Shown one piece after another: positions 1 through 8,958 of a stretch of DNA of 64,000 nucleotides. Position numbers and translations under genes: made by a program. This DNA comes from Methylobacterium ajmalii (GTDB lineage Bacteria > Pseudomonadota > Alphaproteobacteria > Rhizobiales > Beijerinckiaceae), in the NCBI RefSeq assembly GCF_016613415.1, contig NZ_JACWCT010000026.1, positions 301 to 64,300 of the forward strand, given 5' to 3'. Numbering within the stretch: the first letter of the stretch is position 1; the number at the start of each line of letters is the position of its first letter. The notes under the pieces were generated by a model. The model was not told the origin of the DNA. It made no database searches and saw only the letters and a program-made list of their open reading frames with translations.

Positions 1-32
1 GGTCACAGGTTCAAATCCTGTCCCCGCAACCA
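1..32 (+). tRNA. 3' end of tRNA-fMet (initiator), partial
   Basis: The window opens inside a tRNA. A T stem-loop (ACAGG / TTCAAAT / CCTGT) is followed by the acceptor strand CCCCGCA, the discriminator A and an encoded CCA. Position 72 is A, which would face C1 in an initiator tRNA. The C1:A72 mismatch is the hallmark of bacterial tRNA-fMet, whose acceptor arm typically reads CGCGGGG/CCCCGCA. The anticodon lies outside the window, so the identity is inferred from the 3' half only. Confidence 0.75.
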
Positions 33-34
33 AA

Positions 35-82
35 CCAAACGAAAAACCCCGCTCGGCATCGCCGGCGGGGTTTTTCGTTTGG
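35..82. terminator. Bidirectional intrinsic terminator, 18-bp perfect stem
   Basis: The arms at 35-52 and 65-82 are perfect reverse complements (18 bp) around a 12-nt loop. The stem has a GC core flanked by A5 on one side and T5 on the other, so it ends in a U-rich tract when read either way. It sits 3 nt after the tRNA and 11 nt after the stop of the minus-strand Pmp3/YqaE gene, and probably terminates both transcripts. Confidence 0.85.
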
Positions 83-93
83 CCGATGGCGCT

Positions 94-261
94 TCAGTAG
101 TTGCGGCGGGTCACGACCCAGATGGCGTGGATCAGGCCAGGAATGTAGCCGAACAGCGTCAGCAACACGTTCAGGATGAACTGCAGGCCGAACCCGACGG
201 TGAACAGCACGCCGATCGGCGGGATCACGACGAGCAGGATGATGCGGATGATGTCGCCCAC
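94..261 (-). CDS. YqaE/Pmp3 family small membrane protein
   Basis: A 55-residue protein, the usual size for the Pmp3/YqaE (UPF0057) family of tiny inner-membrane proteins found in bacteria, yeast and plants. It is nearly all hydrophobic, with two membrane helices joined by a short turn: residues about 4-25 contain the family signature VIPPIGV, and residues about 28-50 contain FGYIPGLIHAIWV. The start is GTG, preceded by GGAG at a good distance. Homologues are linked to membrane potential and salt or cold tolerance, but the molecular role is unclear. It stands alone and shares a bidirectional terminator with the initiator tRNA. Confidence 0.85.
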   Translation of the reverse strand: MGDIIRIILLVVIPPIGVLFTVGFGLQFILNVLLTLFGYIPGLIHAIWVVTRRNY

Positions 262-347
262 GGTGTCTCCGTCCTGACGCTTGGAAAACGAAAAGCCACG
301 CTGGGAACGGCGTGGCGCCCGAACTGTTCCCGCGTCGGCGCCCGAAA

Positions 348-368
348 CCTCCCGCCATGGGCGGGAGG
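348..368 (-). terminator. Terminator hairpin after the quinone oxidoreductase gene
   Basis: A 9-bp perfect stem (348-356 with 360-368) closes a 3-nt loop. It lies 10 nt beyond the stop of the minus-strand oxidoreductase gene and is followed on that strand by only a short T-run. Confidence 0.5.
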
Positions 369-377
369 GGAGGGGGC

Positions 378-1352
378 TCACGGGCGCAGCAGCACCTTCC
401 CCATCGCCTCGCGGCGGGCCAGGATGCCCAGGGCGGAGGCGGCCTCCTCCAGCGGGTAGACGCCGTGCACCTTGGCGGAGAGGCGGCCCTCGCGCACCAG
501 CGACAACAGGCGAGCCTGGTTGGCGGCGTGGCCTTCCGGCTCTCGCTTGAGGAAGGCGCCCCAGAACACGCCCTGGATGTCGATGCCCTTCAGGAGGGCG
601 AGGTTCAGCGGAATTTTCGGGATCTCGCCGGCGGCGAAGCCGACGACGAGGAAGCGGCCCTTCCAGTTGAGCGAGCGGAGCGCCGGCTCGGAATACTCGC
701 CGCCGACGGGATCGTACACGACGTCGATGCCGGCCTCGCCGCCGAGCCGCTTCAGGCCCTCGCGCAGGGATTCGCGGCCGTAATCGAGGGTGAGGTCGGC
801 GCCGTGGGCCTTGGCGAGTTCGAGTTTCTCGGCCGACGAGGCGCAGGCGATCACCCGCGCGCCCATCGCGTGGCCGAGTTCCACCGCCGCCAGCCCGACG
901 CCGCCGGTGGCGCCGAGCACCACCAGGGTCTCGCCGGGCTGGAGGTTCGCCCGGTCCTGCAGCGCGTGCAGCGAGGTGCCGTATGTGACCGAGAGGCCGG
1001 CCGCCTGCTCGTCGCTCACGCCCTCCGGCACCCGGGTCAGGCCGGAGATCGGCGCCACCACCCGCTCGCGGCAGGCGCCGTAGCCGAGATGGACGATGAC
1101 GCGCTCGCCGACGCGGAACGCCTCGGCGCCCGGTCCGACCGCCTCGATCACCCCGCAGGCCTCGGCGCCGGGCGAGAACGGCAGGTCCGGCTTCACCTGG
1201 TAGCGGCCGGCGATAATCAGCGTGTCGAAGAAGTTGAGCGCCGCGACGCTCACCCGCACCAGGGCCTCGCCCGGCCCGGGCACCGGATCCGGCACCTCCT
1301 CGATCACCAGGTCGTCCGGGCCGCCGAGCGCCTTGCACAGGAGTGCCTTCAT
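378..1352 (-). CDS. NADPH:quinone oxidoreductase family protein (zinc-free MDR)
   Basis: A 324-residue medium-chain dehydrogenase/reductase of the quinone oxidoreductase type. An N-terminal GroES-like domain (about residues 1-120) is followed by a Rossmann domain with the NADP-binding motif GATGGVG near residue 150. The cysteine clusters that bind catalytic and structural zinc in alcohol dehydrogenases are absent, which fits the zeta-crystallin/QOR group that reduces quinones or alkenals with NADPH. The ATG giving MKALL is preferred; a GTG two codons upstream is also open, and a GGAGG lies just before both. It is followed on the same strand by a terminator-like hairpin. The exact substrate cannot be told from sequence. 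Confidence 0.88.
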   Translation of the reverse strand: MKALLCKALGGPDDLVIEEVPDPVPGPGEALVRVSVAALNFFDTLIIAGRYQVKPDLPFSPGAEACGVIEAVGPGAEAFRVGERVIVHLGYGACRERVVAPISGLTRVPEGVSDEQAAGLSVTYGTSLHALQDRANLQPGETLVVLGATGGVGLAAVELGHAMGARVIACASSAEKLELAKAHGADLTLDYGRESLREGLKRLGGEAGIDVVYDPVGGEYSEPALRSLNWKGRFLVVGFAAGEIPKIPLNLALLKGIDIQGVFWGAFLKREPEGHAANQARLLSLVREGRLSAKVHGVYPLEEAASALGILARREAMGKVLLRP

Positions 1353-1442
1353 CGTCACCGATCCTCCCCGCCGCGCGTCCGGCGGCTTGCGCCCCGAGTG
1401 GTGGGCCAGGCCGCGGCCGCTGGCAAGCCGGCACGCGGCCCG

Positions 1443-2015
1443 TCAGGGCCGTTCATAGGTCCCGGTCAGGGCGCCCTTGGCGAGGACGTGCCCGTGCATC
1501 GCTTCCAGGAGGGCGCCGCGGCCGGGCGTCCCTTCGAGGCCGAGACGCCGGTTCAGCGCGTAGACCTGGAACAGGTAGCGGTGCGGCCCGTGGCCGGTCG
1601 GCGGGTCGGGCGGCAGGTAACCGGCCTTGAGGAAGGTGTTCTTGCCGACTTCCTCGATCGTGCCGGTGGAGCCCGGGCTTGCCAGCGCCCCCTCGGCCAG
1701 GCCCTCGCTCGTCGGCTCCAGGTCCCACGCGATGGCGTGGACGATCGGTTTCGGCGTCGGGCTGTCGGCGTCCTCGACCAGCAGCACCAGGGCGGCGGTC
1801 CCCGCCGGAATTCCGCTCCAGGCGAGCGGCGGCGAGAGCTTCTCGCCGTCCTGCGTGAAGCGCGCCGGCACCGCGGCGCCGTCGCCGAAGGCCGGGCTCG
1901 CCACCCGGATCGCCTCGGGCGCGCCCTCGAACTCTGCGTGGTAGGCGGTCGTCTCGATGCCGGCGCGGAGGCCCGACAGGGCCTCGCCCAGGGCGTGGGG
2001 GATCTTTTCCAGCAT
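1443..2015 (-). CDS. YbhB/YbcL family Raf-kinase-inhibitor-like (PEBP) protein
   Basis: A 190-residue protein of the phosphatidylethanolamine-binding (PEBP) family, bacterial YbhB/YbcL branch. Family features include the early block PAFGDGAAVPARFT, the pocket segment LSPPLAW, the aspartate motif VEDADSPTP, and the GPHRYLFQVYAL strand near residue 155 that carries the conserved histidine of the anion-binding site. The ATG is preceded by GAGGAGAG. No signal peptide is seen. E. coli homologues have no firm physiological role; ligand binding is the usual guess. It lies between ubiG and the oxidoreductase on the same strand. Confidence 0.88.
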   Translation of the reverse strand: MLEKIPHALGEALSGLRAGIETTAYHAEFEGAPEAIRVASPAFGDGAAVPARFTQDGEKLSPPLAWSGIPAGTAALVLLVEDADSPTPKPIVHAIAWDLEPTSEGLAEGALASPGSTGTIEEVGKNTFLKAGYLPPDPPTGHGPHRYLFQVYALNRRLGLEGTPGRGALLEAMHGHVLAKGALTGTYERP

Positions 2016-2078
2016 GGACCCGTCTCTCCTCGGTGTGTCGCGGCGACAACCGGGGGAGGCGGGTCCGGGTTGCCGCCG

Positions 2079-2828
2079 TCAGGCCCGCAGGCGCTCGGCC
2101 GCGATCATGTAGTTCACCGCCGTGTCGCGGGCGGCGCTCCAGCGGTTGGTGAGCGGGTTGAAGACGACGCCGGTCGTATCGGTGACGGTCAGGCCGCCGC
2201 CCTCGACGGCGTCCTGCAGCTCGTCGGGCGTGACGAACTTGTTCCAGTCGTGGGTGCCCTTGGGCAGCCAGCCGAGGACGTATTCCGCCCCCACGATGGC
2301 GAGCGCGAAGGAACGCATCGTCCGGTTGATCGTCGCGGCGAAGAGCAGGCCGCCGGGCTTCACCGCCGTGCAGGCCGTGCGCACGAAGGCCGGCATGTCG
2401 GTGACGTGCTCAACCACCTCCATGGCGCAGACCACGTCGAAGCGTTCGCCGGCCGAGACCACGTCCTCGATCGTCTCGGCCCGGTAGCGCACCGGCACGC
2501 CGGCCTCGTCGGCATGGGCTTGCGCGATCTTGACGTTGGTCACCGCCGGGTCGAGGCCGGTCACCTCGGCGCCGAGCCGGGCGAGCGGCTCCGACAGGAC
2601 GCCGCCGCCGCAGCCGACATCGACGAGGCTGAGGCCCGCCAGCGGGCTCGGGGCCAGCGGGTCGCGGCCGAACTGGCGGCAGACCGTGTCGCGGATATAG
2701 GTGAGGCGCACCGGGTTGAAGCGGTGCAGCACCCGCATCGGTCCCGTCTCGTCCCACCAGGTCGCGGCGAGGCGATCGAAGCGGGCGACCTCGTCGCGGT
2801 CGATCGAGGGTCCGGTCGGTTCGCTCAT
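2079..2828 (-). CDS. ubiG: Bifunctional ubiquinone O-methyltransferase UbiG
   Basis: A 249-residue SAM-dependent methyltransferase carrying out both O-methylations in ubiquinone biosynthesis (2-polyprenyl-6-hydroxyphenol and demethylubiquinol). The N-terminal AATWWDETGPM segment is diagnostic for UbiG. Motif I is VDVGCGGG, followed by the acidic LGAEVTGLDP loop, and the post-motif MEVVEHV is also typical. Length matches the family (about 240-250). The ATG at 2828 was chosen over longer in-frame extensions because it gives the canonical N terminus. It is divergent from lysC, a ubiG/lysC arrangement often seen in Hyphomicrobiales. Confidence 0.95.
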   Translation of the reverse strand: MSEPTGPSIDRDEVARFDRLAATWWDETGPMRVLHRFNPVRLTYIRDTVCRQFGRDPLAPSPLAGLSLVDVGCGGGVLSEPLARLGAEVTGLDPAVTNVKIAQAHADEAGVPVRYRAETIEDVVSAGERFDVVCAMEVVEHVTDMPAFVRTACTAVKPGGLLFAATINRTMRSFALAIVGAEYVLGWLPKGTHDWNKFVTPDELQDAVEGGGLTVTDTTGVVFNPLTNRWSAARDTAVNYMIAAERLRA

Positions 2829-3085
2829 CGGCGCCAGGCCTTCCTGTGGGTGGGAGAGAAAAGGTCTCTCGAAGGGTCTCTCGGCGTCGAGGTAGCGCAG
2901 CCGCCGTCCCGGGCCAACCGCCGTGATGCGCCGCCGAGGGGCCCGCGACGTTGACACCGGCCCGGGGCGCTTGTACCCGCCGGACGCCCACCATCTCGCG
3001 CTGCGGCAGACGCGTCGCGAGGGCGGTCGGCGAGAGCAGTTCGCAAGAGCCGTTTGTTCGAAGCAGTTTGTTCGATCGGATCCCC

Positions 3086-4321
3086 ATGCCCCGCCTGGTG
3101 ATGAAATTCGGCGGCACCTCCGTCGCCACGGTCGACCGCATCCGCAACGTCGCCCGCCACGTCGCCCGGGAGGTACGGGCCGGCTACGAGGTGGCGGTCG
3201 TCGTCTCGGCGATGTCCGGCAAGACCAACGAGCTGGTGGCCTGGTGCAAGGACGCCTCGGCCCTCTACGCCCAGTCCGAGTACGATGCGGTCGTCGCCTC
3301 CGGCGAGCAGGTCACGTCGGGCCTGCTCGCCATCGTGCTCAACGAGATGGGCCTCAAGGCCCGCTCCTGGCAGGGCTGGCAGATTCCGATCGAGACCTCC
3401 GACCAGCACGGCTCGGCCCGCATCCAGAACATCGACGGTGCCCGCCTCGATGTCGGCTTCCAGCGCGGCGAGGTCGCGGTGATCGCCGGCTTCCAGGGCA
3501 TCCACGCCGAGACCGGCCGCCTGACGACGCTCGGGCGCGGCGGCTCCGACACCAGCGCGGTCGCGATCGCGGCGGCGATCGGCGCCGAGCGCTGCGACAT
3601 CTACACCGACGTCGACGGCGTCTACACCACCGATCCCCGGGTGGTCCCGAAGGCTCGCCGCCTCGAGCGGGTCGCCTTCGAGGAGATGCTCGAGATGGCC
3701 TCGCTGGGGGCCAAGGTGCTCCAGGTGCGCTCGGTCGAGCTCGCCATGGTGCATCGGGTGCCGACCACCGTGCGCTCCTCCTTCGACGACCCCGACGACG
3801 CCCGCCCCGGCACCCTCATCTGCGACGAGGACGATATCGTGGAACAGCAGATCATCACGGGCATCGCCTTCTCGAAGGACGAGGCCCAGATCACGCTTCG
3901 CCGGGTGAAGGACAAGCCCGGCATCGCCGCCGCCATCTTCGGCCCGCTGGCTGACGCCAACATCAACGTCGACATGATCATCCAGGTCGTGTCGGGCGAC
4001 GGTGCCGCCACCGACATGACCTTCACGGTCCCGGCCGCCGACTACGAGCGGGCCCGCGCGATCCTGGAGGCGCAGTCCGGTACGGTCGAGTGCGAGCGGA
4101 TCGAGGGCGCCACCGACGTGGTCAAGGTCTCGGCGATCGGCATCGGCATGCGCAGCCATGCCGGCGTCGCCGCCAAGGCGTTCCGGGCGCTGGCCGAGAA
4201 GGGCATCAACATCCGGGCGATCACCACCTCGGAGATCAAGTTCTCGGTGCTGATCGACGCTGCCTACACCGAGCTGGCGGTGCGCACGCTCCACGCCCTC
4301 TACGGCCTCGACAAGGCCTGA
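3086..4321 (+). CDS. lysC: Aspartate kinase LysC
   Basis: A 411-residue monofunctional aspartokinase, the first enzyme of the aspartate pathway to lysine, threonine and methionine. The N-terminal amino-acid kinase domain opens with MKFGGTSV and contains TTLGRGGSDTSA and YTDVDGVYTTDP near residues 150-190. Two C-terminal ACT domains follow (about 265-335 and 345-405); these bind the feedback inhibitors lysine and threonine in class II enzymes. The chosen ATG removes a 45-codon open extension into the ubiG-lysC intergenic region. It is followed after 279 nt by ptsP, with a strong hairpin between them. Confidence 0.96.
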   Translation: MPRLVMKFGGTSVATVDRIRNVARHVAREVRAGYEVAVVVSAMSGKTNELVAWCKDASALYAQSEYDAVVASGEQVTSGLLAIVLNEMGLKARSWQGWQIPIETSDQHGSARIQNIDGARLDVGFQRGEVAVIAGFQGIHAETGRLTTLGRGGSDTSAVAIAAAIGAERCDIYTDVDGVYTTDPRVVPKARRLERVAFEEMLEMASLGAKVLQVRSVELAMVHRVPTTVRSSFDDPDDARPGTLICDEDDIVEQQIITGIAFSKDEAQITLRRVKDKPGIAAAIFGPLADANINVDMIIQVVSGDGAATDMTFTVPAADYERARAILEAQSGTVECERIEGATDVVKVSAIGIGMRSHAGVAAKAFRALAEKGINIRAITTSEIKFSVLIDAAYTELAVRTLHALYGLDKA

Positions 4322-4366
4322 CGCTCCGGCGGCCCCGGGACAGGGCCCGCAACACGTCGCCGAACC

Positions 4367-4401
4367 GACGCCCCGTCCGCGAATCCCGCGGGCGGGGCGT
4401 C
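4367..4401 (+). terminator. Long GC hairpin downstream of lysC
   Basis: The arms at 4367-4381 and 4387-4401 form a 15-bp stem with one G-U pair. No T-run follows, so this could be a weak terminator or an RNA-stabilising 3' structure of the lysC message rather than a full stop before ptsP. Confidence 0.5.
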
Positions 4402-4600
4402 GTCGCTTGTGACGGACGTCGTCGCCCGTTTCCCGGCGGGCGGGGCCGTTGCACCGGCCTCTCCCCCGGAAGGACGCTTGCCGGCCGGGCGTCGGACTCG
4501 CTATACGGCGATGACGGGGCCGATGCGTCAGGCCCGCGCGGGCCGATCCTTGGGTTGCGTCGCGCAGGGTCCGGCTCGCTAAAGGGTGGAACACGAGACG

Positions 4601-6862
4601 ATGCCCGCAGCGCCTGGAGGCCCGCGCCTGCTACTGCGCCGCCTTCGCGAGGCCATGGCGGAGCCCGTCGGCCCGCAGGCGCGCCTCGACCGTATCGTCG
4701 TCCTGATCGCGTCCAACATGGTCGCGGAGGTCTGCTCGGTCTACGTCCTGCGCGACGACGGCAACCTCGAGCTCTTCGCCACCGAGGGCCTGAACCGCGA
4801 GGCGGTGCACCTCACGACCATGCGGGCCGGCGAGGGCCTGGTCGGCCTGATCGCCGCCACCGCCGAGCCGCTCTCCCTCTCCGACGCCCAGTCGCATCCC
4901 GCCTTCTCGTACCGGCCCGAGACCGGCGAGGAGGTCTACCACGCCTTCCTGGGCGTGCCGCTCCTGCGCGCCGGCAACACCCTCGGCGTGCTCGTGGTGC
5001 AGAACCGCACCTACCGGGTCTATTCCGAGGAGGAGATCGAGGCGCTCCAGACCACCGCCATGGTGCTGGCGGAGATGATCGCCTCGGGCGAGCTGCAGGC
5101 GCTGTCGCCCGGCACGGTCAGCGCCTCGCGCCGGGCGCTGAGCCAGTGCGGCGTCGCGCTCGCCGACGGGGTGGGCCTCGGCCACGTCGTGCTGCACGAG
5201 CCGCGCATCGTCGTGCGCACCCTGATCGCCGAGAACGTCGAGCGCGAGGCCTCACGCCTCGACACCGCCATCGCGGAGGTGCGCGCAGCCATCGACGACC
5301 TCGTCGAGCGCGGCGACGTCGCGGGGGCGGGCGAGCACCGGGAGGTGCTCGAGACCGTCAGGATGTTCGCCCACGACCAGGGCTGGCTGCGGCGGATGCG
5401 CGAGGCGGTGCTGTCGGGCCTCACGGCGGAAGCCGCGGTGGAGCGGGTGCAGTCCGACAACCGCGCCCGGATGCTGCGCCAGAGCGATCCCTACCTGCGC
5501 GAGCGCCTGCACGACCTCGACGACCTCGCCAACCGGCTCCTGCGCCAGCTCGTCGGCCGCGAGACGATCGGTCCGGATGCGATGCCCGAGAACGCCATCC
5601 TGGTGGCGCGCTCGATGGGCCCGGCGGCGCTCCTCGACTACGACCGCGCCCGCCTGCGCGGCGTGGTGCTGGAGGAGGGCGGCCCGACGAGCCACATCGC
5701 CATCGTGGCCCGGGCTCTGGGCATCCCGGCGGTGGGCGAGGTGGCCAACGCCACCGCGCTGGTCGAGACCGGGGACGCCATCATCGTCGACGGCGGTACC
5801 GGCGAGATCCAGATCCGCCCCGGGCCCGAGGTCGAGGCGGCCTACGCTGAGAAGGCGCGCCTGCGGGCCCGCCGCCAGGAGCAGTACCGCTCCCTGCGCG
5901 ACGTGCCGGCGGTCACCCGCGACGGCGTCTCGGTCGGGCTCCAGCTCAATGCCGGCCTCATCGTCGACCTGTCGCACCTGCACGAGACCGGGGCCGAGGG
6001 CGTCGGGCTGTTCCGCACCGAGCTGCAGTTCATGGTCGCCGAGCGGATGCCGAGCGCGGCCGAGCAGCAGATCCTGTACGAGACCGTGTTCGACGCGGTC
6101 GGCGAGCTGCCGGTGACGATCCGGACCCTCGATATCGGCGGCGACAAGGTGCTGCCCTACATGAAGTCGCTGGAGGAGGAGAACCCGGCGCTCGGCTGGC
6201 GGGCGATCCGCATCGGCCTCGACCGGCCGGGCCTCCTGCGGATGCAGCTGCGCGCGCTGCTCAAGGCGGCGCGCGGTCGCCCGCTCAAGATCATGTTCCC
6301 GATGGTCGCGACCGTGGACGAGTTCGTCCAGGCGAGGGGCATCGTGGAGCGCGAGAAGGCGCACCTCACCCGCCACGGCTACCCGCTGCCGTCGGAATGC
6401 CGGCTCGGCGTGATGGTCGAGGTGCCCTCGCTGCTGTTCCAGATGGACGAGATCGCGGCCGAGGCCGACTTCCTCTCCGTCGGGTCCAACGACCTGATGC
6501 AGTTCCTGTTCGCGGTCGACCGCGAGAACCGCCAGGTCGCCAACCGCTTCGATCCCCTGAGCGCCGCGGCGTTGCGGGCCTTCCGGCTCATCGCCGAGCG
6601 GGCCAACGCCGCCGGGACCCCGGCGACGGTCTGCGGCGAGATCGGCGGGCGGCCGCTCGAGGCGATGGCGCTGATCGGCCTCGGCTTCCGCGCCCTCTCG
6701 ATGTCCCCGGCCTCGATCGGCCCGGTCAAGGCGATGGTGCTGGGGATCGATGCCGGCGCCGTCGCGGCCTTCCTGGAGCAGGAGCTGGCGCGGACCAAGG
6801 ACGGCGCGTCCCTGCGCCCGGCGCTCGCGGCCTTCGCCGAGGAGCATGGCGTCCCGATCTGA
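4601..6862 (+). CDS. ptsP: Phosphoenolpyruvate-protein phosphotransferase PtsP (EI-Ntr)
   Basis: A 753-residue enzyme I of the nitrogen phosphotransferase system. An N-terminal GAF domain (about residues 15-165) senses nitrogen status, binding glutamine in characterised homologues. The EI region follows. The phospho-accepting histidine is H365 in GGPTSHIAIVARALG, and the PEP-binding TIM barrel carries GLFRTELQFM and GSNDLMQFLFAVDR. It passes phosphate from PEP to NPr and then EIIA-Ntr, a regulatory rather than sugar-transporting chain. A GTG five codons upstream is also open; the ATG is preferred. The lysC-ptsP-prfA order is common in Hyphomicrobiales. Confidence 0.95.
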   Translation: MPAAPGGPRLLLRRLREAMAEPVGPQARLDRIVVLIASNMVAEVCSVYVLRDDGNLELFATEGLNREAVHLTTMRAGEGLVGLIAATAEPLSLSDAQSHPAFSYRPETGEEVYHAFLGVPLLRAGNTLGVLVVQNRTYRVYSEEEIEALQTTAMVLAEMIASGELQALSPGTVSASRRALSQCGVALADGVGLGHVVLHEPRIVVRTLIAENVEREASRLDTAIAEVRAAIDDLVERGDVAGAGEHREVLETVRMFAHDQGWLRRMREAVLSGLTAEAAVERVQSDNRARMLRQSDPYLRERLHDLDDLANRLLRQLVGRETIGPDAMPENAILVARSMGPAALLDYDRARLRGVVLEEGGPTSHIAIVARALGIPAVGEVANATALVETGDAIIVDGGTGEIQIRPGPEVEAAYAEKARLRARRQEQYRSLRDVPAVTRDGVSVGLQLNAGLIVDLSHLHETGAEGVGLFRTELQFMVAERMPSAAEQQILYETVFDAVGELPVTIRTLDIGGDKVLPYMKSLEEENPALGWRAIRIGLDRPGLLRMQLRALLKAARGRPLKIMFPMVATVDEFVQARGIVEREKAHLTRHGYPLPSECRLGVMVEVPSLLFQMDEIAAEADFLSVGSNDLMQFLFAVDRENRQVANRFDPLSAAALRAFRLIAERANAAGTPATVCGEIGGRPLEAMALIGLGFRALSMSPASIGPVKAMVLGIDAGAVAAFLEQELARTKDGASLRPALAAFAEEHGVPI

Positions 6863-7232
6863 GCGGGCCGCGTGCGCGCACCGACCCGAAAGCGGTCCGT
6901 TCCCTCGGATCGACGATGACGTGACGTCGGGAAAGACCCTCTCCGGCCGCCGCCTGTCGATCCTGCGCCGGCCGGGGAGTGAGACATCCGAACGGCGTGC
7001 CGTTCGTGACCATCGCCGTCATCGAACGCCCGACCGGATCGGCTTTCGCCGTGACGATCGGGCTGCGTTCACGACCTGTCCCTGACAAGCGGGGTTGCGA
7101 GATTGCCACCCCGCGGCTCGTCGCCTGCAAGACGGAAGCGGGAGGACCCTGTCCGCGAAGATCCCGCACGGCCTCGGGGTGCGCCAAGGCGGTTTTCGGC
7201 GTCGGACTGGATCCGGCGTCTCGGCGGCCGCC
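6863..7232. other. Intergenic region between ptsP and the NTF2-like gene
   Basis: These 370 nt separate two convergent genes. I see no credible coding frame. One compact inverted repeat is present at 6989-7006 (CGAACGGC, GT, GCCGTTCG, 8-bp stem), without a T-run. Confidence 0.5.
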
Positions 7233-7655
7233 CTATCGGCCGGGCGCGCGACCCGTCCAGCTCGCCTGGGCCACGGTATCACTCCAGGCCGAGCCGACGG
7301 GCTGCATGATGACCCAGGTTTCCGCCAGCCGGCCGGCTTCCGTACGGTAGGATTGCAGACCGGCGCGGGTTCGCACTTCGCTGCTTTCGAGGTCCGTCCA
7401 TTTCATCGTGAAGCGAAACCGGGCGCGATCACCCTCGAAGCTATGATCGTAGACGATGATCCTGATATCGGGACGCGCCTGCCTCAAGCGCGAGAGCTCC
7501 GCCGCGTAGTCCTCGCGGGCGACGGTGCGGTCGCCCATCTCGTCATGCCGGACGTAAGACGGCGCGACGCAAAACTCGACGAGGTCGAAGGCGCCCTCGT
7601 GCCAGACGCGCTCCCAGCGGTCGAACAGATCCTCCAGCACGGTGGCATGCGTCAC
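7233..7655 (-). CDS. SnoaL-like / NTF2-fold polyketide-cyclase family protein
   Basis: A 140-residue single-domain protein of the SnoaL/NTF2-like superfamily. The opening helix (VLEDLFDRWERVWHEG) leads to a pocket segment with YVRHDEMGDRTVAREDY, and then to the alternating strands that end in RFTMKWTD and ETWVIMQPVG. Such proteins are small alpha+beta cones that bind or isomerise hydrophobic ligands; the substrate cannot be inferred. The start is ATG. It is transcribed against both ptsP and prfA, in an otherwise conserved lysC-ptsP-prfA neighbourhood, so it looks like a lineage-specific insertion. Confidence 0.8.
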   Translation of the reverse strand: MTHATVLEDLFDRWERVWHEGAFDLVEFCVAPSYVRHDEMGDRTVAREDYAAELSRLRQARPDIRIIVYDHSFEGDRARFRFTMKWTDLESSEVRTRAGLQSYRTEAGRLAETWVIMQPVGSAWSDTVAQASWTGRAPGR

Positions 7656-7878
7656 GATCGGCTCCCTCTGCGAGATCGACCCGTCGCAAGCCCCTTGCCG
7701 GGTCGGTCGGCCGAAGGCTCGGGTGTGACGGGCGGTGCCGTACTGCCATGGTGCAAGCGCGTGCGAGCCCGCACCGACTCCCCATCCCCCGCAGACCTGC
7801 TATACGCGGCACCATCTCCGGCACCGGGCGCGGGCCGCCCCGGCTGAACCGTCCGCTGCGCATGGCCATATCCTTCGT

Positions 7879-8958
7879 ATGATCGCGATCCCGTCCGACC
7901 GTCTCGACGCCATCCTGGCCCGCCACGACATCGTCACCGCTATCCTGAGCGCCGGCGAGGCCGACGCGGAGAGCTTCGTCCAGCTCTCGCGCGAGCTCTC
8001 CGACCTCGATTCCGTCGTCGAGGCGATCCGCGCCTTCCGGGCCGCCGAGACGGCGTTGCACGGGGTCGAGGAGATGATCGCCGAGGGCGATCCCGAGATG
8101 CGGGCGCTCGCGGCGGAGGAGAAGCCGGAGGCCGAGGCCGCCCGCGACGGCGCGGCGCGCGCGCTCCAGCTCCTGCTCCTGCCCAAGGACGCGGCCGACG
8201 AGAAGAGCGCGATCCTCGAGGTGCGCGCCGGCACCGGCGGCGACGAGGCGGCGCTCTTCGCCGGCGACCTGTTTCGGATGTATTCCCGCTACGCCGACCT
8301 GAAGGGGTGGAAGGTCGAGGTCATCTCGGAGAGCGCCGGCACGATGGGCGGCTATCGCGAGGTCGTGGCCGAGGTGAAGGGCCGGGGCGTGTTCGCCCGG
8401 CTGAAGTTCGAGAGCGGCGCCCACCGGGTGCAGCGCGTGCCCGACACCGAGACCCAGGGGCGCATCCACACCTCCGCCGCCACCGTCGCGGTGCTGCCGG
8501 AGGCGGAGGAGGTCGACATCCAGGTCAACGAGTCCGACCTGAAGATCGACACGATGCGGGCGCAGGGCGCCGGCGGCCAGCACGTCAACAAGACCGAATC
8601 GGCGATCCGCATCACCCACGTGCCGAGCGGCATCGTGATCTTCGTCCAGGAAGAGCGCTCGCAGCACAAGAACCGGGCCCGCGCCATGGCGCTGCTGCGG
8701 GCCAAGCTCTACGACCAGGAGCGCAGCCAGAAGGACGCCGCCCGCGCCGCCGACCGCAAGTCGCAGGTCGGCAGCGGCGACCGCTCGGAGCGGATCCGCA
8801 CCTACAACTTCCCGCAGGCCCGGGTGACCGACCACCGCATCAACCTGACCCTCTACAAGCTCGAGGAGGTGATGGCCGGCACCGCCCTCGACGAGGTGGT
8901 GGACGCGCTGATCACCGAGCACCAGGCGGCGCTCCTCGCCGCCGAGGGGATGACGTGA
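7879..8958 (+). CDS. prfA: Peptide chain release factor 1
   Basis: A 359-residue class I release factor reading UAA and UAG. The GGQ loop that triggers peptidyl-tRNA hydrolysis lies in [16 protein letters not shown] near residue 230, and the preceding domain carries the stop-codon recognition helix. Length and domain order match RF1. The ATG at 7879 gives the normal N terminus. The stop overlaps the GTG start of prmC by 3 nt, so the release factor and the enzyme that methylates its GGQ glutamine are translationally coupled. Confidence 0.97.
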   Translation: MIAIPSDRLDAILARHDIVTAILSAGEADAESFVQLSRELSDLDSVVEAIRAFRAAETALHGVEEMIAEGDPEMRALAAEEKPEAEAARDGAARALQLLLLPKDAADEKSAILEVRAGTGGDEAALFAGDLFRMYSRYADLKGWKVEVISESAGTMGGYREVVAEVKGRGVFARLKFESGAHRVQRVPDTETQGRIHTSAATVAVLPEAEEVDIQVNESDLKIDTMRAQGAGGQHVNKTESAIRITHVPSGIVIFVQEERSQHKNRARAMALLRAKLYDQERSQKDAARAADRKSQVGSGDRSERIRTYNFPQARVTDHRINLTLYKLEEVMAGTALDEVVDALITEHQAALLAAEGMT

